A model generated the notes under the pieces. That model searched no databases, was not told the DNA's origin, and saw only the letters and a program-made list of their open reading frames with translations. From Bradyrhizobium sp. URHD0069 (GTDB lineage Bacteria; Pseudomonadota; Alphaproteobacteria; Rhizobiales; Xanthobacteraceae): 64,000 nt of DNA. The position numbers were made by a program, and so were the translations under genes. How positions within the stretch are numbered: the stretch's first letter is position 1; every line of letters begins with the position of its first letter. Below, in pieces: positions 35,490-44,786 of this stretch. The stretch lies in NCBI RefSeq assembly GCF_000701345.1, contig NZ_KL370775.1:1-64000 (forward strand), in the 5' to 3' direction.

Positions 35490-35843
35490 TTGGATCCGTA
35501 GTTGATAAACCTATGAGCAAAAGGCGCTCCATTTGGTGGCAGGAGGGTCAATTGGATCCAGGAAAACTTCCGAATCCGGCATCGGCCTCTCTATGCTACC
35601 ACAAATTACTGAAAGTCGAGCTGTCTGCCCGACGAATTAAAGCGGAAATAGCGATCTCTTGACCTGCAGCCACGCGGCGCCAATGGCATGACAATTGCTT
35701 GCTTAAGTTTGGATCCAAAGATCCGGCGCGGCAAGCGTGCTTCCAGCTAAGGAAAATAACATATGGCGACGATTTTATGGAGATTCTTGGTTTGCCTGTC
35801 CAGAGAGCGAAAAAAGATCTTGCCAGTCCGAAATATTGGATCC
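35490..35843. promoter_or_regulatory. Four repeated TTGGATCC operator-like sites
   Basis: TTGGATCC occurs at 35490-35497, 35552-35559, 35709-35716 and 35836-35843. The third copy is a full 12-bp palindrome, TTTGGATCCAAA (35708-35719); the second and fourth extend to TTGGATCCAG. All lie in the intergenic space between the divergent GntR gene and the importer gene. Their symmetry and size suit a GntR/FCD dimer. No gene is supported between 35481 and 35981: a 73-residue in-frame extension upstream of the binding protein has no family match. Confidence 0.6.
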
Positions 35844-35981
35844 AGTATCCCATCAGTTAAAGGTGAGTTCCCGCTAGTCGAAGCCATAACAGGGCCGACG
35901 AGAAGGCGAGAGTGTTCGGCAGTCGTCCGTCATTCAAGTCGGCACATCAGAACCGGATCTCGCCGCGAATGGAGGAAACTA

Positions 35982-36965
35982 ATGATTTGCCATCGTGCAG
36001 TTTTGGGATTCTTGTCGGCTTTCTTGCTGTCCGCGTCGCTATCGACACAAGGCGCGCAAGCGGCCGATAAACTGACGTTCGTGACCGACTTCGGATATCT
36101 GGGGCGCCACGCATATTATTTCGTTGCCTTGGACAAGGGGTACTACAAAGACGCCGGTCTGGATGTCGATATTGTCCGCGGACAAGGCTCGGCAGACGCG
36201 GTCAAGCAGGTTGCCGCGGGTACCGCGCAAATTGGCTTTGCCGACGCCGCCTCGGTTATTCTTGGCCGCGCCAATGACGGCGTTCCCGTGAAGTTGGTGG
36301 CGGAGGTTTACGCCAAACCGCCTCACGCCGTTTTCACCATCGAGGGTTCGCCAATTACAAAGCCCAAGGATCTGGAGGGCCGAACCATTGCCGATTCCGC
36401 ATCCAGTTCGCTTCCCAAAATGTTCCCCGCCTATGCGAAAGCCGCCGGCATTGATGCGAGCAAGGTGAAGTGGGTTTTCGTCACCAGCGATGCGATCGCA
36501 GCTACTCTTGCCCTGGGGCGCGCGGATGCAGTGACGTACTACACCATCAGCGAAGCCTTGATGCAGAAGGCCGTCGCTCCGAAGAAACTCGCCATTATGA
36601 AGTTTTCGGATGTGGGCATGGACTTCTACAGCAACGGGATCATCGCGAATGACGAGGTCATCAAGTCCAAGCCGGACATGGTTCGGCGCTTCGTCCAAGC
36701 CACGTTGCATGGTTTGAAGGATGCGATCAACGATCCCGAGGCAGCAGCAAAGATTCTGAATAAGTATCAGCGCCAGATTGATGTCGATGTCGGAACTGCA
36801 GAAATGAAGGTCATTTCAACTCTGGTGCAGGCGCCGCCAGAGCCGTTGGGTGTCGTGGACAAAGCCCGGATGAAGCGGACGATCGACCTTGTCGCGAGTT
36901 CGTTCGATCTGAAGAAGCCTGTGACGACCGATGACGTGTTCGCGGACGGCTTCGTGACCAAGTGA
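35982..36965 (+). CDS. NMT1/TauA-type ABC transporter substrate-binding protein
   Basis: 327 residues from ATG 35982, with an ideal GGAGG six nt upstream; this start exposes a signal peptide (FLSAFLLSASLSTQGAQA). The mature protein is an NMT1/SsuA/TauA-like type II binding protein (FVTDFGYLGRHAYYFVALDK then GYYKDAGLDVDIVRGQGSAD). In this family ligands include taurine, alkanesulfonates, pyrimidine precursors and diverse small organics, so the substrate cannot be named. First gene of the catabolic island, followed by its ATPase and permease. Confidence 0.92.
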   Translation: MICHRAVLGFLSAFLLSASLSTQGAQAADKLTFVTDFGYLGRHAYYFVALDKGYYKDAGLDVDIVRGQGSADAVKQVAAGTAQIGFADAASVILGRANDGVPVKLVAEVYAKPPHAVFTIEGSPITKPKDLEGRTIADSASSSLPKMFPAYAKAAGIDASKVKWVFVTSDAIAATLALGRADAVTYYTISEALMQKAVAPKKLAIMKFSDVGMDFYSNGIIANDEVIKSKPDMVRRFVQATLHGLKDAINDPEAAAKILNKYQRQIDVDVGTAEMKVISTLVQAPPEPLGVVDKARMKRTIDLVASSFDLKKPVTTDDVFADGFVTK

Positions 36966-37102
36966 GTTAATCGCAAACAACCAACAGAAACAGGTTATCG
37001 ACTCTTCTCAATCTTTGAGAACTCTGATGCGTCGTCGGGTTACTCTGGCGCGCCAGAGACCGGATCGAACTTCAACGAGAGCATTCAAGAGGCCGCCGAC
37101 GT

Positions 37103-37954
37103 ATGGGTAAAAGCCAAACCGTGTCTTTCTCATCTCGAGAATCGCTGATGGAAGAGTCCAACAAGTTTCTTCAGGAGAGAAAACGGCCGGAACGGCCGAC
37201 GGACAAGGTCGTTATCGAAAAGCTCCACAAGACATATTTGACTTCAAGCGGCAGGACGGTCGCGCTTCAGGACGTCAACCTGACGATCGGAAAGGACGAG
37301 TTTGTCGCTCTCGTCGGCCCATCAGGATGCGGAAAATCTACCCTGCTCCGCGCCATCAGCGCCCTGATCAAGCCTTCGAAGGGGAAGATCCTTATCGACG
37401 GCACTCCCGTGTCCAGTCCGAGCAATCAGGTAGGGATTGTATTTCAGCAGGCCGTGTTGCTTCCCTGGCGGACGGTTTTGGACAACGTGCTTCTGCCGGC
37501 CGAAATCCTTCGCCTCAATCTCGTCAAAGCCCGGGCGCGAGCCCGCGATCTTCTGAATATGGTAGGCTTGTCGGGATTCGAGGCGCGATATCCCGGCGAG
37601 TTGTCGGGCGGGATGCAGCAGAGAGCCGCGATCTGTCGCGCTCTGATTCACAACCCGTCCATGCTTTTGATGGATGAACCGTTCGCGGCGCTGGACGCGC
37701 TTACGCGTGAAGAGCTCGGGCTGGAGCTTCTGCGGATTTGGGCTGCGGAAAAGAAAACGATTGTTTTTGTGACACACAATATCTCCGAGGCGATTTTGCT
37801 CGCCGACAGGGTTGTTGCCATGTCGCCGCGCCCCGGGCGGATTTCGGAAATCATTTCGGTCGATCTGCCGCGCCCCCGTGCGCTCGATATGGAGTTTCTG
37901 CCGGAGTTCAAATCGTATTCGGATCGCGTCCGTGCGGTCATCGGTCACAGCTGA
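37103..37954 (+). CDS. ABC transporter ATPase (SsuB/TauB type)
   Basis: 283 residues. Walker A GPSGCGKST, Q-loop IVFQQAVLLPWRTVLDNVLL, signature LSGGMQQRAAICRAL, Walker B MLLMDEPFAALD and H-loop FVTHNISEA are complete. It is the nitrate/sulfonate/taurine ATPase subfamily. The first ~30 residues precede the core domain; the start at 37103 has GAGG about 10 nt before it and ATG 37148 is an alternative. The permease gene follows after 11 nt. Confidence 0.93.
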   Translation: MGKSQTVSFSSRESLMEESNKFLQERKRPERPTDKVVIEKLHKTYLTSSGRTVALQDVNLTIGKDEFVALVGPSGCGKSTLLRAISALIKPSKGKILIDGTPVSSPSNQVGIVFQQAVLLPWRTVLDNVLLPAEILRLNLVKARARARDLLNMVGLSGFEARYPGELSGGMQQRAAICRALIHNPSMLLMDEPFAALDALTREELGLELLRIWAAEKKTIVFVTHNISEAILLADRVVAMSPRPGRISEIISVDLPRPRALDMEFLPEFKSYSDRVRAVIGHS

Positions 37955-37965
37955 GGGAGTGGACC

Positions 37966-38781
37966 ATGACTGAACAGACGATCTCGCAAATCGACACCGA
38001 TATCGAAGACGAAGTGATCCCTGAGGGTCGCTGGTCGATAAAGGACAGTATCGCGCCCCTGCTGACATTTGCCGTGCTCCTCCTGATTTGGGAGGGTTGC
38101 GCCATTTACTTGGCTATTCCGACCTGGCTTTTGCCGGCACCGTCCGAGATCGCGAAAGCCTTTATCGAATGGCATGGCGAATTGTGGCGCCATACGCTGG
38201 TTACGCTCTGGGAAACGCTTGCCGGATTTGCGCTCGCGATCGCGCTGGCGATTCCGCTCGCAGTTCTGGTCGTCTATTCGCCGTTCCTCCGTAAATGCAT
38301 CTATCCGCTTCTTCTTGGATTGCAGTCCGTTCCAAAAGTCGCGATTGCTCCTTTGCTCGCCCTCTGGATCGGCTTCGGCGTCTTGCCGAAGATATTGGTC
38401 GTCTTTCTGGTCTGTTTCTTTCCGATCGTTGTCGCCACAGCGACCGGCTTGTCATCCGTGCAACCGGCGGTGATGGATCTGATCCGCTCATTGTCGGCCA
38501 ATCAACTGCAGACGTTTGTCAAGATCCGCTTCCCGACGGCGATGCCTCATATCTTTGTTGGTCTGAAGATCGCAATCACATTCGCTGTAATCGGCGCTGT
38601 GATAGGTGAATTTGTCGGAGCGGAATCAGGATTGGGGTATCTCATTCTCGCATCATCTTCGCAGGCGCGCACGCCAGTGGCGTTTGCCGCTCTGGTTGTC
38701 CTGACGATCATGAGCATCGTGCTGTACTACGCGATGGAGTTCATCGAAAAGCTCGCCGTTCCCTGGGCCGTTGGCGAATGA
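37966..38781 (+). CDS. ABC transporter permease (SsuC/TauC type)
   Basis: 271 residues with about six membrane segments (SIAPLLTFAVLLLIWEGCAI and VLPKILVVFLVCFFPIVVAT). The EAA-type loop RSLSANQLQTFVKIRFPTAM contacts the ATPase. Completes a three-component importer with the proteins encoded at 35982 and 37103. Confidence 0.93.
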   Translation: MTEQTISQIDTDIEDEVIPEGRWSIKDSIAPLLTFAVLLLIWEGCAIYLAIPTWLLPAPSEIAKAFIEWHGELWRHTLVTLWETLAGFALAIALAIPLAVLVVYSPFLRKCIYPLLLGLQSVPKVAIAPLLALWIGFGVLPKILVVFLVCFFPIVVATATGLSSVQPAVMDLIRSLSANQLQTFVKIRFPTAMPHIFVGLKIAITFAVIGAVIGEFVGAESGLGYLILASSSQARTPVAFAALVVLTIMSIVLYYAMEFIEKLAVPWAVGE

Positions 38782-38827
38782 CAGGACAGGCGATGATTTC
38801 GCCATCCCGCTGAAGCACGAACGTGCG

Positions 38828-38844
38828 CTCCTCCGAAGGAGGAG
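38828..38844 (+). other. Short perfect hairpin after the importer genes
   Basis: CTCCTCC (38828-38834), GAA, GGAGGAG (38838-38844). It could sequester purine-rich Shine-Dalgarno-like sequence or act as a weak attenuator before the DUF1445 gene. Confidence 0.35.
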
Positions 38845-38940
38845 GTGGTTGGCGGTGACCGTTTGTCTGCCGGAAGGAACTTGGCAGCATCTCCTGCCCT
38901 CAATACTCACGCCATTCGACCGTCGTAAAGGAGAAGCCAA

Positions 38941-39756
38941 ATGAAGCAGCACACTCAGGTGGGGGAAACCTCATGGGATCGAAAAAATCCCCGCGACGTG
39001 CGACGAGCCGCTCGCAGCATGGGCTACACGGGTTACACGGCCGGGTTGGCGCCGGGCCATGTGCAAGCGAACATCTGCATTCTTCCCAAGGCCTGGGCGG
39101 AAGATTTTCTGCTGTTCTGCCAACGCAACCCCAAGCCGTGTCCATTGCTTAGCCGTTCAGATGTCGGCAGTCCGCGCTTACCGTCGCTTGCTGACGATCT
39201 CGATATCCGGACCGACATTCCGCGCTACCATATTTTCAGGGATGGGAAGTTTGTCGAGGAGGTCACCGATATCTCCGCGTATTGGCAGGATGATCTCGTA
39301 ACGTTCGCTCTGGGCTGTTCGTTTTCATTCGAGGAGGCTCTTCAGGAGGCCGGAATTCCTCTTCGCTTTCTGTCCAACAACAATGTCGCCGGCGTCTATG
39401 TCTCGAATCTGCCCACCGAACCTGCGGGGGCGTTTGCAGCACCGCTAGTGGTCACGATGCGATCCTTCCGTCCCTCCGATGCCATTCGCGCGATCCAGAT
39501 CACGTCCCGTTTTCCCAACGTTCATGGAGCGCCTGTTCACATCGGCAATCCGGGAACGATCGGCGTCGACCTCAACAATCGATATCAGAACGTCGGTGAC
39601 GGCACGGTTGCCGACGGCGAAATCCCGCTGTTTTGGGCGTGTGGATTGACGCCGCAGTTTGCGGTGATGAGTGCGAAGCCGTCGCTATGCATTACCCATG
39701 CGCCGTCCTCGATGCTGGTGACCGATTTGCGTAACGCAAGTCTTGCCGTGCTGTGA
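38941..39756 (+). CDS. Putative hydro-lyase, DUF1445 / D-glutamate cyclase family
   Basis: 271 residues beginning after AAAGGAG. Family blocks are GYTGYTAGLAPGHVQANICI, LPKAWAEDFLLFCQRNPKPC, and GVDLNNRYQNVGDGTVADGE. The family (YcsI/DUF1445) is annotated as putative hydro-lyase; a mitochondrial relative acts as D-glutamate cyclase, opening 5-oxo-D-proline to D-glutamate. Here, beside a gamma-glutamyltransferase-like enzyme, a role on pyroglutamate-type or other amino-acid products would make sense, but this is inference. Confidence 0.88.
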   Translation: MKQHTQVGETSWDRKNPRDVRRAARSMGYTGYTAGLAPGHVQANICILPKAWAEDFLLFCQRNPKPCPLLSRSDVGSPRLPSLADDLDIRTDIPRYHIFRDGKFVEEVTDISAYWQDDLVTFALGCSFSFEEALQEAGIPLRFLSNNNVAGVYVSNLPTEPAGAFAAPLVVTMRSFRPSDAIRAIQITSRFPNVHGAPVHIGNPGTIGVDLNNRYQNVGDGTVADGEIPLFWACGLTPQFAVMSAKPSLCITHAPSSMLVTDLRNASLAVL

Positions 39757-39787
39757 TTTTTTTAACTGCGATGTGGAGCGTAACGAT

Positions 39788-41386
39788 ATGACCGCCTGTC
39801 GCGATTTTGAGCTGCCGGGCAGATCAGAGGCCGTTGGCGCAAATGGGATGGTCGCAACCTCTCATCCGCAGGCGACTCTCGCTGCGCTTGATGTCCTGCG
39901 GGCCGGTGGAAACGCGATCGACGCAGCCGTCTGCGCAGCCGCGGTACAGGCCGTTGTTGAGCCGACGCAGACTGGAATCGGTGGGGACTGCTTTGCTTTA
40001 TTCATGCGCGAAGGCGAGGCGACGCCGACAGCATTGAACGGCTCCGGCTGGGCGCCCGAGGCCGCCAATCTGGACTGGTATCTCGATCGCAGAATGGCCG
40101 AGATCGAAGTCGAAAGCCCGCATTCCGTGACGGTGCCCGGTGCATTGGCAGCGTGGGAAAAGCTTGTTCTCGATCATGGACGCCTGCCGTGGGGCCGCGT
40201 TCTTACGCCGGCGATTGAAGCTGCCGAGGAGGGAAGCTGCCTGCCGGAGCGGCTGGCACGCGATTGGGGCAAACAAGTCGGCAAGCTAACGCGAAACCCG
40301 GCGGCAGCCCGGCTGTTTTTGTTCGATGGCGAAGCCCCGCGCGCTGGAATAATTCATCGACAGCCGGCGCTGGCCCAGACCCTTCGTGAAATCGCAGTCG
40401 CGGGTGCGAAGGCATTTTACACGGGACATCTTGCAGAAAAACTGGTCGCGACCTTGCGCGAGCGCGGGGGCCTGCACCGTTTGGAGGATTTCGCGGACTT
40501 CGGGCCCGAGTACGTGACAGCCATTTCCACGAATTACCGCGGCTATGACTTATGGGAATGTCCGCCGAACGGGCAGGGGGTCGTTCCCATGCTCATGGCA
40601 AAGGCTCTTGAAGGATTTGATCTGTCGAATTGGCAGTCGGTGAGTGTCGAGCGCTTTCACGTCATGGCGGAAATCGCGCGACAAGCCTATGCCGAACGAG
40701 ATCTTTTTGTTGCCGACCCCCGAACGGGGAAGGTTCCGGTCGATTGGCTGCTATCGGATGCGCACATCCGCCATCTGCGCCGAAACGTATCATTGACTGG
40801 TCGGATCTTGAACCTCGAAACCGTTCTTCAACGTCCGCACCGCGACACAGTATTCATATCGGTTGTCGACCGCGACCGTATGGCCGTTTCGCTGATCAAC
40901 TCCGTCTTCGAAGATTTTGGCTCCGGAATCGCCTGCGAGAAGACGGGCGTCCTGTTTCACAATCGTGCGTCATCATTTGTGCTGGAGGCTGGTCATCCCA
41001 ACTGCATCGCGGGCCGCAAACGCCCCATGCATACGATTATCCCGGCGATGCTGACGAGGAATGGTCAAGCCGTGATGCCATTCGGCGTGACGGGGGCGCA
41101 CTTTCAGCCGTTCGGACAGGTGCAGATCCTGACGAACATTGTCGACTACGGCATGTCGGTCCAGGGCGCGATCGATCATCCGCGCATGTTTGCGCGGGAT
41201 GACACTTTTGAAATCGAGCGAAGTGTGCCGGAAGAGGTCATGCTTGGTCTAGGGAAACTCGGTCATCGGGTTACGCGTCCTGAGAACCCATTGGGAACGG
41301 CCCAGGCGATCTGGATTGATCGGAAACTCGGTGTTTTACGGGGCGGGGCCGACGGCCGACGCGACGGAATTGCGCTTGGCTATTGA
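39788..41386 (+). CDS. Gamma-glutamyltransferase family hydrolase (cytoplasmic type)
   Basis: 532 residues of Ntn-hydrolase fold. The self-cleavage/nucleophile position is Thr354 in HRDTVFISVVDRD, followed by the substrate-binding SLINSVFEDFGSGI. The N-terminal half has AGGNAIDAAVCAAAVQAVVE and TQTGIGGDCFALF. No signal peptide is seen, so it resembles YwrD-type cytoplasmic members, which may hydrolyse gamma-glutamyl or other amides. The start ATG 39788 follows GGAG by 9 nt; an upstream start would overlap the previous gene. Confidence 0.9.
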   Translation: MTACRDFELPGRSEAVGANGMVATSHPQATLAALDVLRAGGNAIDAAVCAAAVQAVVEPTQTGIGGDCFALFMREGEATPTALNGSGWAPEAANLDWYLDRRMAEIEVESPHSVTVPGALAAWEKLVLDHGRLPWGRVLTPAIEAAEEGSCLPERLARDWGKQVGKLTRNPAAARLFLFDGEAPRAGIIHRQPALAQTLREIAVAGAKAFYTGHLAEKLVATLRERGGLHRLEDFADFGPEYVTAISTNYRGYDLWECPPNGQGVVPMLMAKALEGFDLSNWQSVSVERFHVMAEIARQAYAERDLFVADPRTGKVPVDWLLSDAHIRHLRRNVSLTGRILNLETVLQRPHRDTVFISVVDRDRMAVSLINSVFEDFGSGIACEKTGVLFHNRASSFVLEAGHPNCIAGRKRPMHTIIPAMLTRNGQAVMPFGVTGAHFQPFGQVQILTNIVDYGMSVQGAIDHPRMFARDDTFEIERSVPEEVMLGLGKLGHRVTRPENPLGTAQAIWIDRKLGVLRGGADGRRDGIALGY

Positions 41387-41418
41387 TCAGGCATCAACAT
41401 CATCGGTTAACGAAGCAA

Positions 41419-42657
41419 ATGGCGGGCGATATGAGCGTTATCAAATCAAGTGCGTTTCAGTTGTTAAGCAATCCGCAACTTGATCGCTCCGTTTCTTACG
41501 ACCGCGAGGGCCGAACGGATATTCTGAGCGACACAGCTTTTCAGGTCGCGAGGCGGGAGATCATGTCCTGGCCCGGCTACAGCGAAACCCCGCTCAGGAA
41601 ATTGCCAAAACTGGCTCGTGCGCTGGGCGTGAAGCAAATCATCTACAAGGATGAAGGCGAGCGGTTTGGGCTCGGCAGCTTTAAGGCCCTTGGAGGAGCC
41701 TATGCCGTCTTTCGTCTTCTTCAGCAGGAACTGAAGCAGCGGAAGGGAGTCACGGTCCACAGCAAGGACCTGTTATCGAAATTATTTTCGGAGACAACGT
41801 CCGAGATTACGGTGACATGCGCAACAGATGGAAACCACGGCAGATCGGTTGCCTGGGGGGCGCAGAAATTCGGCTGTCCCTGTGTTATCTATGTTCACGC
41901 AGGTGTCAGCGAGGCGCGTTGCCGCGCGATTGCTGCTTACGGCGCCGAGGTCAGGCGCATATCGGGGAACTATGACGACGCTGTCAGGCAGGCTGCCAGC
42001 GATGCCGCGAAGCATGGCTGGCACGTCGTTTCCGACACATCGTATGAGGGTTATCTCAGCGTTCCGCGCGATGTGATGCAGGGCTACAGCATCATGGTCG
42101 ACGAGGCGCTTAGCCAATTGCAAGAGAAGCCAACTCATGTTTTTGTTCAAGGTGGCGTGGGAGGATTGGCAGCGGCGGTTTGCTCACACCTTTGGCAGCG
42201 CTATGGCGAACAGCGCCCGAAATACATTGTTGTCGAGCCCGACAAAGCGGATTGCCTCTATCGAAGCGCTGCGGCCGGTCAACCAACCGTAGTGCACGGC
42301 GCTCTTGACACGATCATGGCTGGGCTTGCTTGCGGCGAGGTTTCCCTGCTTGCGTGGAAGATCCTGCAGCCAGGCGCAGATGCGTTTATGACGATCACGG
42401 ATGATGCCGCTGCTGAAGCGATGTGCATCCTGGCAGATGCAAGGTTCGGCGATGAACCTGTTGTGGCTGGAGAGTCGGCCGTCGCCGGCCTTGCGGGATT
42501 GGCGCTCGCCGCGAGCGACGCGGGCAGCCGCGCCAGCCTCTCTCTCGGTCCGGATAGCGTGGTGCTGCTTTTCGGAACCGAAGGTGCAACTGATCCCGAA
42601 GTCTACCAGCGGATCGTGGGACGTTCCGCGGATGTCGTCAAAGCCGCAGCGGCGTGA
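41419..42657 (+). CDS. Diaminopropionate ammonia-lyase
   Basis: 412 residues, fold-type II PLP enzyme (YgeX/DpaL family). Lys89 in GLGSFKALGGAYAV is the expected PLP-binding lysine; TCATDGNHGRSVAWGAQKFG binds the phosphate. It cleaves 2,3-diaminopropionate to pyruvate and two ammonia. ATG 41419 or ATG 41431 are both plausible starts; an in-frame TTG at 41383 overlaps the upstream stop. This enzyme is the strongest clue to the substrate class of the island: something that yields diaminopropionate. Confidence 0.92.
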   Translation: MAGDMSVIKSSAFQLLSNPQLDRSVSYDREGRTDILSDTAFQVARREIMSWPGYSETPLRKLPKLARALGVKQIIYKDEGERFGLGSFKALGGAYAVFRLLQQELKQRKGVTVHSKDLLSKLFSETTSEITVTCATDGNHGRSVAWGAQKFGCPCVIYVHAGVSEARCRAIAAYGAEVRRISGNYDDAVRQAASDAAKHGWHVVSDTSYEGYLSVPRDVMQGYSIMVDEALSQLQEKPTHVFVQGGVGGLAAAVCSHLWQRYGEQRPKYIVVEPDKADCLYRSAAAGQPTVVHGALDTIMAGLACGEVSLLAWKILQPGADAFMTITDDAAAEAMCILADARFGDEPVVAGESAVAGLAGLALAASDAGSRASLSLGPDSVVLLFGTEGATDPEVYQRIVGRSADVVKAAAA

Positions 42658-42668
42658 GAGGCTCACAA

Positions 42669-43883
42669 ATGTCGAATTTGGACCAAGTTCTTCATACGAT
42701 CGATGCTGAAATTCAGGCGGAGCGCGAATCTCTGGTCGACCTTTGCCGGCGGCTCGTGGCGGCGCCAAGCGCAAGCCCGCCAGGCCGCACGGTTGAAGTG
42801 GCACAAATCGTCGAGAAATTCCTGAATGCCGGAGCGATCCGAACAGAGACCGTAGCCGAAGATCCTGAGGCGCCCAACATTGTGGGGCACGTTTGCGAAG
42901 GAGTAGGTCGGCACGTCGTGTTCAACGCGCACATGGATACGATGCAGCCCGGCGACGAAAGCAAATGGTCGGTTCCGATTCTCGAGCTGACCAGGAAGGA
43001 CGGACGGCTCTATGGCCTTGGCATGGGAAACATGAAAGGCGCTCTTGCGGCGATGTGCGTCGCCTCGGTGGTGTTGGCGCGTCATCGAAAATCTCTTCCC
43101 GGCCGCCTCAGCATGACGGCTGTCTGTGATGAAGTGATGTTCGGCGAGAGAGGCGCGGTCCATCTTCTGAAGATGCGGCCCGATGTGCATGGTGACTTCC
43201 TGATCAGCGGCGAGGGCCCTGGTTTCATGCAGCTCGCGCCGGCCGAGAAGGGCCTGCTATGGCTGGACATTGAGACAACCGGCGACGGTGGACATTCCTC
43301 CGGCGCACTGCGTGGGAAAACGGCGGCGGCGAAGCTTGCAGGACTTTTGGCGCGCATTGATCAGATCAACGACTTATATGCCGATATCCCTTCGGAGATT
43401 TCTAGCATCTCGGGGGGAGATGGAAATCTCGGGCTGCGCGTCTCCCTGAATGCCGGGACGGTGGAGGCCGGCGGCGTACGAAGCCTGATTGCAACGCAGG
43501 CCCGCGCGCAAATTGATGTTCGTCTCCCTCCCGGGATCAACGGGGCCGCGATCGAGCAGAAGGTTCGGCTTGCAGCTGAAAACGACCCAGGCATCGCGAT
43601 CAAAGCAGTCAAGGCGTGGGATGCAAACTGGACGGCGCTCGCCAATCCGGTGGTCGCAGAGCTGTCGTCTGCCGCCGCAGCAGTACGTGGCAAGGCGCCA
43701 CAATTTGTCGTCCGTCTGCCTGGGAGCGATGCGCGGCGGTGGCGAGACCTGGGCGTGCCGGCTGCGTGCTACGGACCGCAGCCGACTTTGTCTGCCGGGG
43801 TGGACGACTATGCTGGCGAACAGGATGTTCTCGACTGCGCACGAGTCTACGCGCGCACTGCAATTCGCCTCATGCAAAATTAG
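42669..43883 (+). CDS. M20 family peptidase/deacylase homologue with altered metal site
   Basis: 404 residues with the M20 two-domain layout (catalytic halves around a lid, GGHSSGALRGKTAAAKLA). Ligands visible are His88 and Asp90 (NAHMDT). The usual bridging Asp is Asn121 (GLGMGNMKG). The general-base Glu155 is kept, but the adjacent metal ligand Glu is Val156 (DEVMFGE). The usual C-terminal His is missing (SAGVDDYAGEQD). The altered set may mean one-metal or lost catalysis. M20 members remove N-acyl groups from amino acids; directly after the ammonia-lyase, an N-acyl-diaminopropionate substrate is a reasonable guess. Confidence 0.85.
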   Translation: MSNLDQVLHTIDAEIQAERESLVDLCRRLVAAPSASPPGRTVEVAQIVEKFLNAGAIRTETVAEDPEAPNIVGHVCEGVGRHVVFNAHMDTMQPGDESKWSVPILELTRKDGRLYGLGMGNMKGALAAMCVASVVLARHRKSLPGRLSMTAVCDEVMFGERGAVHLLKMRPDVHGDFLISGEGPGFMQLAPAEKGLLWLDIETTGDGGHSSGALRGKTAAAKLAGLLARIDQINDLYADIPSEISSISGGDGNLGLRVSLNAGTVEAGGVRSLIATQARAQIDVRLPPGINGAAIEQKVRLAAENDPGIAIKAVKAWDANWTALANPVVAELSSAAAAVRGKAPQFVVRLPGSDARRWRDLGVPAACYGPQPTLSAGVDDYAGEQDVLDCARVYARTAIRLMQN

Positions 43884-44006
43884 GTTGGGGCATACCGCCG
43901 GTTGATCTTGCGGAAGGTGATTGTGGCGTTCTGGACGAAATCCATTTACAATCAATCATATCGCGACGCTTTTGCATGAGCGCGTTTTTCAAACACCGGT
44001 GTCCAG

Positions 44007-44753
44007 TTGAGCCCGAAAGCGGTGACCAAACGTCCAGCCGGAAAGAAGCGCAAGGCCTACTCGGGCCCAGTCCAACATTCGATCTTTGAGCGGTCCGCAG
44101 CAGGCAGGAAGCCCGGTGAGGTATTGGGAGACTATGCGTATCGCGTGTTGCGCGAATCCATTCGCGCTGGTGCCTTCGAGCCTGGTGATCATCTCCGTGA
44201 GGCCGATGTTGCAAATTGGCTCGAGATTAGCAGAACGCCTGTACGGGAGGCGTTTCACCGGATTGTATCCGAGGGGTTGCTGGTCATAGGCTCCTGGAAT
44301 GGCGCGATGGTCGCGCAGCTCGATGCCCAGCAGCTTGTGGATCTTTACGCCGTGCGCGCTTTGCTGGAGGGGGCCGCGGCAGGCTGCGCCGCGGAACACG
44401 CCTCGCGGGTAGAGATCAAAAACCTCTTTGCGATCGCTGACAGGGAGATGGCGGCCAAAAACAATCCGGAGGCTCTCGTGATCATCAATGCGGAGTTGCA
44501 TCAGGCGATCTATAGCGCCGCGCACAATCGTTATCTGCTCCAGTCCCTGAACACCATTGTCGACACCTTGGGGCTTTTGCGTCACTCCACGTTTGTGCTG
44601 CCGGGCAGCATCGAACTGGCACACAAGGAACATTTGGGGATTCTTCGAGCAATCCAGGACGGCGACTCGAAGCGAGCTGAGCAACTGGCCTCCGCCCATA
44701 TCAACAATGCCCTCGAACTGCGCCTGCAGCTTCTTCGGGAGAAGGGAAAGTAG
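44007..44753 (+). CDS. GntR family regulator, FCD subfamily
   Basis: 248 residues. The winged HTH is LREADVANWLEISRTPVREA then FHRIVSEGLL; FCD-type helices follow (DLYAVRALLEGAAAG, ELHQAIYSAAHNRYLLQ). The start is TTG 44007 or GTG 44022; no ATG is available and the RBS is weak. It is the second GntR of the island and converges on the CoA-transferase pair. The TTGTATA inverted repeat at 46599-46618 is a candidate operator. Confidence 0.88.
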   Translation: MSPKAVTKRPAGKKRKAYSGPVQHSIFERSAAGRKPGEVLGDYAYRVLRESIRAGAFEPGDHLREADVANWLEISRTPVREAFHRIVSEGLLVIGSWNGAMVAQLDAQQLVDLYAVRALLEGAAAGCAAEHASRVEIKNLFAIADREMAAKNNPEALVIINAELHQAIYSAAHNRYLLQSLNTIVDTLGLLRHSTFVLPGSIELAHKEHLGILRAIQDGDSKRAEQLASAHINNALELRLQLLREKGK

Positions 44754-44786
44754 AAGCTCTTACAATCGGCCGGTTTCTCGGAAGAC

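Noticed and set aside
35763-35981. Upstream start for the NMT1/TauA-type binding protein
   Set aside because: The extra 73 residues cross an operator-like site and would bury the signal peptide; ATG 35982 has a perfect GGAGG.
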